From NCBI GenBank assembly GCA_036924255.1, contig JAUPFN010000003.1, forward strand, positions 21,295,665 through 21,359,664: a DNA stretch of 64,000 nt, read 5' to 3'. A program made the translations under genes and the position numbers. Shown piece by piece: positions 27,801 to 36,800 of the stretch (position 1 is the first letter of the stretch; the number at the start of each line of letters is the position of its first letter). The DNA comes from Apodemia mormo (lineage: Eukaryota; Arthropoda; Insecta; Lepidoptera; Riodinidae). The notes under the pieces were generated by a model. That model searched no databases and was not told where the DNA came from. It saw only the letters and a program-made list of their open reading frames with translations.

Positions 27801-30800
27801 TAATATAAGCAGCAAGATAATCTAGAATAGGATCAATCAAATTTCGCCCCAAACCATCACAACCAATAGTTTTAGATTTGATAGCCTTGATCGATTCAAC
27901 TACATCATCTATACTAACTGAGGTAAAAGAAAAGTTGACATTGGAAGGTAGGGATTGATTCATGGAATTTATTTCAGATATAGTGTTGTATTTTGTTGAA
28001 TTATCTAGCGGTTCTATGTCAGCGAAACGTTTATTTAAGACATCGAGGGGAAATGAATTTATATCGAATGAAGAACTATTGCTGTTTAGACCAATGGGAT
28101 TCAAAAATTTCTAGATTTCTGGCACCGAGGAATTATTAATTCTGTCATGGATAAATTTGCACTTTGCATCTGCATCTGATTGCATCTGTTCCGTGCAACT
28201 CTATATGCTTCCCCATTGGTATTAGTCTTAATTCGCCTAAATTTCTTGAAAGCTTTGTCACATTTAGTCATCGCCAAGCGAACCGCTGCAGTGATCCAAG
28301 GAGCTGGAGGCCGCTTACATTTTAAGTTTAAGTGGTGCATGTTTATCAAATAACTTAGTTATGGCAGAATTTAAAATAGAGATTTTATTGTCAACGTTAT
28401 TTGTTTCAAAAATACTTTTCAAATCAATGGCAGCAGCATCGTTCTGCAAGGAATCCCAATTAATTTTATTGAAATTGCGCATCATTGCAGTCACAGGGGC
28501 AAACTTGGGTGTCTAAATTCTGTATGATACTAATATCAAATCATGCAATGAAAGCCGGGAGCAATAATACTTCCATGTTTAATGACGTGACTGAGGATAC
28601 CAATATCAAGTCTGCGTCTGAGGTATGAATATTCCGATGTGTAGCCTCCAAAGGCATGATTGATAGGTTTGCTGATTTAAGTATATTACGAAGGCTTAGG
28701 GATCTTGGACAAATTTTGATTAAATTGGTGTTGAAATCACTCATTATGATTGTGTGAGTATAGTCTATAGAAACCGTATCTAATGCGTTTTCGACACTTG
28801 TAAAATAATTAGTGCCAGGAGGGCAGTAAATTACACTGAGAGCAATTTTGAGATCATTCATCATAATCTCGATGAAAAGTTATTCTGCTGAACCCGAGTA
28901 AACACTTGAGGATGATGAAAGAATTCGAAATTTGAAATCACTTCGCAGATACACCGTGACTCCTCCACCGCCCTTACCAATACGGTCATTCCTTATCAGA
29001 ATATGCCCCGGCAGAGCGCAGCAAGTAGATTCAAGATTTGGTTTCAAAAAAAAAAAAAAGAAAAATATCTTGCATCAGGAATCAGGATGAAAATTTGCAT
29101 TATTCGTCAATAGATTAGCCACATTTCTCATTACTTCTTCTAGACCTATTTTGTGCAAATTAAATACATGTATTTGTATTTTGGGAACTAATATGGTTGA
29201 TAGCTAGTTAGGGATTGTACAAAACGCAAATACGGCCTTACGAGAATATGAACGTGAAGGTATTTATTTTATTTTACTAGTATTTAAATTTTATATTTAT
29301 TATCGGTTAATATAGCGGAAGTTTTTCTAGTATAATAGAAATTACAGACAATCCCTTCTTCTTTTTAAAGTATAAAATTAATATGAACAGAAAAATGCTC
29401 CAGTAACCTAGAGTTATAATTAGCTATCACCCAAACTAACAATTGAACACTAAATGTTCATTCTATTTATGTCATAATAAATGTATATCACCTTTGTAAT
29501 ATTATCTTTAAATAACAAGATAAGACTGTTATCAAACCAATTAATGGTTTGATGATAACAGTCTTGCTATCAATAAAGTTATCAGTAAAAGTTGAAAGTT
29601 ATTTAAATTTTTGATAAAGTAATAAAACAAGGCTGGGTGAACTTAAATACTGGAATCCCGCTTTCGCCTTAAAGTAATGGAAAATAATTATCTACGAGGG
29701 TGGATTGAAAAGTATTCGGTCTAACCAAGAAAATTAACACATACTAATCAGTTATATTTTTACTTTTCTACATAATCACCATCAAGTTCGATGCGCTTTT
29801 GCCATCTTCCCGTTTCCCATGTTTCGTCCATTGTAACAAAACGATTCAAAAAATCATTGCATTGGCTTCAAATAACTCCAAACAGTCACGTGAAATAGTT
29901 AATCGCGTCCTTTTTTGTTCAACTGAAAGCAGTCACGGAACCACCTCGCAGACAATTTGTGGAAACCCAATTCGTTGACTATGATATTTTAAGTTCATTC
30001 ATAAGAGATGCCTATAATCTCGGCTATCTCTTTAATTTTAAATCTGCGGTCTCCCATAATTAAGTCAAGTAATTTTTTAATATTTTCGTCAGTAGTGGAC
30101 GTCGAAGGCCTTCCAGATCGGGATTCATCTTTCACACTCTCTCTGCCACGCTTAAATTCTGCTATCCATTTTTTGATGGATGAATAAGACAGAGCAGGAT
30201 CCCCTAATGTACTGACCATATCATCATGGATGACTTTCGATGATAGCTCCTTTTTATGAAGGTACTTAAGGACGGCACACTGCTCGGTTTGCTCCATTTG
30301 CAGAAAGTATGTCCGATGGCTTTGTTAAAAAATTTATAAAATCACAACAAATTATTGCACACGTTTCGAAATTCACACAATTAACTACTCTGAACTGAAC
30401 TAAATAATGTGGGTAGATTTGATTTTTAGAATTGAATCCTCTCGAAAAAATGAGTATTCAGAACCTATTCATCATTTTTAACTTAGGAAGCTACTGATTT
30501 TACCCTGATTTTATAAAATCAAGTTTTCACTAGATCTGCAGGTTTTGAGGTCCAAGAAACCTTTCCCGACTATTATCACGATGACATCAGTATGTCTGTA
30601 GGTATGTATGTGTGTGTGCCCATATGTGTATATAAACATCTCATAAATTTTGAACGACTTGACCAATCGAACGCGGTTGATGGTAGCCGATTGGGTTCCA
30701 CTCAACTTGGACTTCCTGAAAATTTGACTTACCTCAGAATGAGTATTTGCTTTATTCGTCAATAAATTAGCCACTTTTCTCATTACTTCTTCGCAGCGAG

Positions 30801-33800
30801 CCATAGCAACATTGTGACACTCCATAAATATTTTACGTTTGTCCAATTTTTTTATAATAAAATCCATTTTTTTCATAACTAAGCTTAATGACGATTTTTG
30901 GCCATGAAACAAAGTACATTCACGTAAAGAAACAACAAGTTTTTTAAGTGTTGGAATTTCTTTGCGCAAGTAATAGTCATATATATGATGGCGAATAGCA
31001 TCAGCGTCGAAGTTGTCAATCGATGTCACACGACGTTATTGGCGTTTTTTCATCCGCGTACGAAGCTTATTTTCCTACATGCCGCTGTACCGTAAGCTTC
31101 GGTAGTAATTTTTGAAACAGTAGGTCCACTAATTCCTAAAGCGACCGCAACACGCTCTCGCATTTGCGACAGTGGTAAAAGCGGGCCACCATTGTGATAC
31201 TTTGCTTCAAAGTAATTACGAACCTTGATCACCAGTTCTTTCGCCTGCCTTTTTAGAATAGATCCTTTCGGCATTTTGATATTTGACAGCTGGGCAGCAA
31301 TCAACACAGAGGAACACAAAGTACACAACGTAATGTATGGATAATGTGTAAAAACTCAGCGAACAGAAATGTAGTGACTAGCACAACTGTGTTGTTGCGA
31401 GTGACAGATTAAAACAAACACAAAATGGCACTGGGCCATTGAGTGTTCCCACCTCGAAAAATATATTTTAATGTTTTTGTTATATTTGTCTTTGTTCAAA
31501 ATATAAGAAATATATGCGATCGATATCATTGCTTATTCGGTCACAAGTCACAACACTACAACTATCAAATTAGAACGGTAATCGAAAAATTAAGATATGG
31601 AAATAGTATTGTTACCAATATTAATACATACATTATATATATAAAATATTTAATAAACATCCACCCTACGATGCCTCGAACCCGCGTACTAACCGTACGT
31701 AACCGTATTGCGAGTCGCTCAGCAATCGACCAACAGCATTAGCAATAGATGCGCGACACGAACCGGCACCGGGCCACGAAAATTATATATAGGGTCTAGG
31801 AATTGCTTCGTTGGCAATTCAGTGAGTCTGTACTTTTCAAAACAATGTTTGCTGCAAACTTGAATCCCTTGGTCAAAAATAAGGAGATTCTGACTAAGAG
31901 ACAAAAGTCAATTATTTAATTAAATAGTTGAAAATTATAAGAACGTTTTGTTCTATGATTGTAATCATGAGGCAAAGGCTTATAGGCAAAGTGATTTGCT
32001 ACAAATTATGTCTTTCGAATTTTTTGTAGGACGCATAGTTTCCGAGATATCCCGAAAAAGGTGTTTGCATCCCTTTTGAATACGGAAAGTGTGTTAGTTT
32101 AGTGATTCAGTTTAGTCGTTAGTTCTAGTGTAAATATAATGAGTGTTATTAGTGTTCGTCAGTGTATTTACGTTTTTTTTTATGTCTATATTTACGTCTA
32201 TTTACGTATTGCGTTGTGGTGTATTGTACATTTGTGTTGTAAATACACATTTTTAATATAAGTGGTATTTTATTGCACAATACGAACTCCAAGTTCGTAA
32301 TAGTTTTAATAAATAAACAATTATTTCAGAGAGTTATGTCCGAATCATATTGAAAGTGAGTGAAGCTTCAGGCACATACCTGTCGGTTGCGAAGGCGCGG
32401 CGTGGTCGCGGTCGGCGTCAGCGTCGACGACGGGTGCGGCGAGCGCGGAGGGCGCGGGCGCGAGCGTGGGCGCGGGAGCGGGTGCGGGCTGCGGATTGGG
32501 GTAGAGGAAGCGCTGGTTGCCCTGCGCGACCACATGGCGTCGCTCGCCGCGCCAGTGCTGGAAACGCGCCAGGCGCTCGGTGTCGGGCCGCTGCCAGGTG
32601 GTGGTGCGCGTGTTGTGGTCCACGTAGTACACGCGACCGCGCGCGTCGCGCCGCACCTCCCACCCTGGCGGCAGCGGTTGCGGCCGCTCCCAAGAGGTCG
32701 ACCGCGTATTATGGTCCACGTAGTATCTACAACATAATGTCATACACTTTTATAGCAAACAAGGTACTCTGTAACCTTGTCAAAAAATTATCGATTAGAC
32801 ACTAGATAGTTGCTTACAAAGGTTAATCATGCTTTGTATTCTCACAGCAGAGGTGCATGAACTAACTGGCTACCTTATTTTTTTGACGTCAAAATGCTAA
32901 TATATTTAGGTAAGTGAATAAAAATCAGTCACAGAGAAAAAATGCTCGATTTTTGTGTAAATACTAATCAATATTTTATATGTATTTATATATACTTAGT
33001 CTTATTTTTTTGGCAAACAGAAAGTTTCATGTGCTGTAAGTTCTATTATTATTATTATTATTAAAATAAGATTTGTATAATATTCATTAAAGCAAACCGA
33101 AATGGTTTTTACAGAATGATCAGTAAATAATGGTAAAAGGGGAACGAATGTGCAAACATGTTATCATCGTTATTAATTAACTCAAACCTGCATTACAAAA
33201 TTACTCACCACGTTTGGTATCATAAATGTACCTTTCCTGCCACAATGTTACTCTTGTTGCTATCATGCTCCAGTTTAGGGGAAAAGGTAAACCGGTAAAT
33301 TTATGCAGTGGCAATATATCTTCGCCACACAGATATCAAGGCAAAATTAAAATAATTGGACAGGCGATGGTTATCTCTTGTCAACAGAAGAATTATCCAC
33401 TGGTTTGCAATCCTATGTAACAAAAACGATACCAATGTTTCCATTTATTAGTTAAGCTTTAAATGCGTTTTTTTTTTTAATTTTTTTGATAAAATAAACA
33501 GTGTAAAATAATTTTAATAACAATTATCTATATATATAAAAATCAACTGCTGTTCGTTAGCCTCACTAAAACTTGAGAACGGCTGAACCGATTTGGCTAA
33601 TTTTGGTTTTGGATTAATTGTTGAAGTCCAGGGAAGGTTTAAAAGGTGAGAAAATATAGAAAAAAAATAAGAGTAGTTAAAAAGGCAGAACAGCGTTTGC
33701 CGGAACAGCTAGTATAATATAAAATAATGTCATGCCAAATCCCTGAAGAGGTATACGGAAGTGTAACTATTGTAACAACGATCCTGTGATGTGACTAGTT

Positions 33801-36800
33801 GTCAACCTTTTAAAATATATGTTAGCAAGTATTTTTTTTTTAAACTGAAATACTTATTTAGAACGAATAATCCGACCCATGACTTGAATGCAGGATCTGG
33901 TGCTTCTATACTGATGTGGGGTACCACAGACTATTGTGGTGACAAATGTTTTATAAAAAGAATAAGCGATGGTCATTATCAAGCCAATAAAATATGTCAG
34001 TGGGAATCTCCGTCTATCTCTCTATTTATTTCATGTGTTTTTGTGTGTTAAGTTAACATAATATCTTAGAATAACGCCACTTATTACTATGCGTTCCAAC
34101 TAAGAATAGGATCGAATTTGTTGTCAATTTCATATCACAAGTGTGAAATTAGTAATATCAGCATAAAAATATTTGTTCAAAAAATAGGGGCTGATTTATT
34201 GAAGAACAAGTAACATTCATATAATTCTATAATAATTATATTAGTGTTCCATATCATACTACATGTACCTACCTAAGTAAACTCATATACGCAATACTAT
34301 ATGCGACAAAGAAGATTTGTATTTCATTACCAATGATGTCGGCGACAAAGTCATTATAAGCGATGTAAAGGAATCAAAATCCGATTGACTCATTTTTTTT
34401 ATAAAAATAAATCTATTTGTATTTTTATATTTTCTTTTCTTTTCTACACCTTACTTAAAAACATATTAGCATGGGTGAATGGGAATCTGAATAGAAACCA
34501 CGGATTACTCACCATACTCATCACTAATGAAGTTTTTGCAAAATGCGGAACAATTTGGCGTCCTCACAGCCCTATTCTTAGTTGGAACTCATAGTATTGC
34601 GTCGGAACATGTAAGTGAACGTAAGTGCACACACACAAAGACTCACAAGCGCACCCATTCACTCACACACTCACTCACCCATACATATCAATTGATTTGC
34701 TTAATGTTATTGAGATATTTAAAAAAGATAAAGTGAGAGAATTTGTTTGATCTGCACATAAAAAGAATGTAAAATTTTTGCCTAAAAATAATGTGTTTTT
34801 TACCATCTCATTATCTAAGTTCAAGTTATAAAGTAGAAACTGGTGAATTTTGACAACTATTTACCAAAACCTTACACACTTCCCTACCCCAGCCTAATTG
34901 CACTTCAATCTAATAATTGTAACATACCGCCTGCCATAAACATCGTAACGCATCTCCCAGCCAGGCGGCAGCGGTTCTTCTTGGGCGGTAGAGGGCGGCG
35001 GCGGCGGCTCAGGCGGCTGGGAAGGGCCCGCCTCCGCCACCGCGCCCGCGCTCGCACCCGCCACACCACTAGCGCCCGCCCCACTCACTGACCCCGCTAC
35101 CGCACCCGCGCCTGACGCTACCCCATTACTCAGAGGCGGTGGACCGGGCGGCGGCTGTATACACAGATTTACAATCAATAACATACTTACATATGTATTC
35201 AATGTAATATTTATTTAACTTTATCGTACACCTTAAATAAATTTGTACAAAAGGCGGACATAATGCCTATTGGCATTCTCCTCCAGTCAACTTATATCTA
35301 TACATGTAATAAAATCGTAGGAAAGTCAAAACTGTACATTGAATATTTTTTTAAAAGAATACTTAGGGCATGATCAACAATCAATATCAAAGTCAAAAAT
35401 ATAGTTTTTAGAATTTTTTAGTCGCTGGCAACAGCTAGAAATTACATATAATAAATATTACATTCAATTACATATATTTAAATACATTCAGAACCTTTTA
35501 CATATAGGATATGTGAGAATTAAGGTCATAGGAAAATGATTACTTGTAAACCTCACATATTTGTTGTAAGTATTTAATCATTGTCACATGTAAATAACAC
35601 GACACCCATCTTACATGAAAAAAGAATAAAGGCACTTTGAACACTGAATATCTGCACTTGGCAAATTTGTTTGGTAAAACTCCATGTTAACTTAGACTTG
35701 TAATAATGAATAAACAATATTATTTTTTGCCCTCATGCGTTAAACACGAAACCGGTTGGATTTAATAGATAAAAATCAAGTAAAACAGTACAAGTTCATT
35801 TAATAAAATATAAGTCTAAAGGTAAGGTACCTACCTTTTAATGCTAAATATTAAAGGATAAAGGTAAGGCGCAATATTTAGCTTTAACAAGTTCAATAAT
35901 CTATACATATAATAAAATCGTAGGAAAGTCAAAACTGTACGTTCAATATTTATGTGGGGCGTGATCTACAATCGATAGCGAAGCCAAAAATATAGTTTTT
36001 AGAATTTTTGTCTGTTTGTCTGTATGTTTGTTTATCTGTTTGTCTGTATGTATGTCCGGGGTAAACTCAAAAAGTACCGCATGGATTTACTTCAAATTTT
36101 GCATGAATATTACTAACAGATCGGGTCAACATATAGGCTACATATTATCACGCTATCACCTACGGGGGAGGTGCTGTGCGGAGTAAACGAAGTCCGCGCG
36201 GACGAAGTCGCTGGAAATAGCTAGTATTATAATAAAACACTTACAGTGTGATTCATATAAGTTTACGAATGGTGCATCATCTTGGCCCTAATCACTTATA
36301 TTCAACAGTAATATTTAGTATGTACAATGCAATAATTTATAGCAACCTCTATTGGTCTTCATTCTATAGAAATTCTAGGTCAATTCAGTAACATTTTAAT
36401 ATTCAATAGTGTATTCTACATAATGTACTGTTGCGAATAATCTAGAAACGTGAAGAGTTGGAACGCCGGAAATGTCTAGAAATAAAAGAAAGAGATAGCT
36501 ACTTCTATTGATAAACAAGTAGTCGCCGTTACCCGAACAGTTATACTATAATTGACCTTATCGCTTATGGCATAAGGGTAAAAATAGCATGTACAGTAAC
36601 TTGTTTACAATTAGCACTGTTTATGCAATAATTTTGGAACGTATAAATAGGGATGTGCTAACGAATAGAATGGTTTTATACAGTGATTGGACGGTGATTC
36701 TTGAAATGATCAGTATAAAGTGATATAGTACAGTGAATACGAGAAGTGTTTTATATTGTGATTCTGTGTAGTCGGTTAATTCTAGTGTTAGTATAGTGAG

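Noticed and set aside
32345..32805. Plus-strand frames of 125 and 151 codons over exon 5
   Set aside because: Antisense of the WW1/WW2 exon; arginine-rich low-complexity product typical of a GC-rich shadow.
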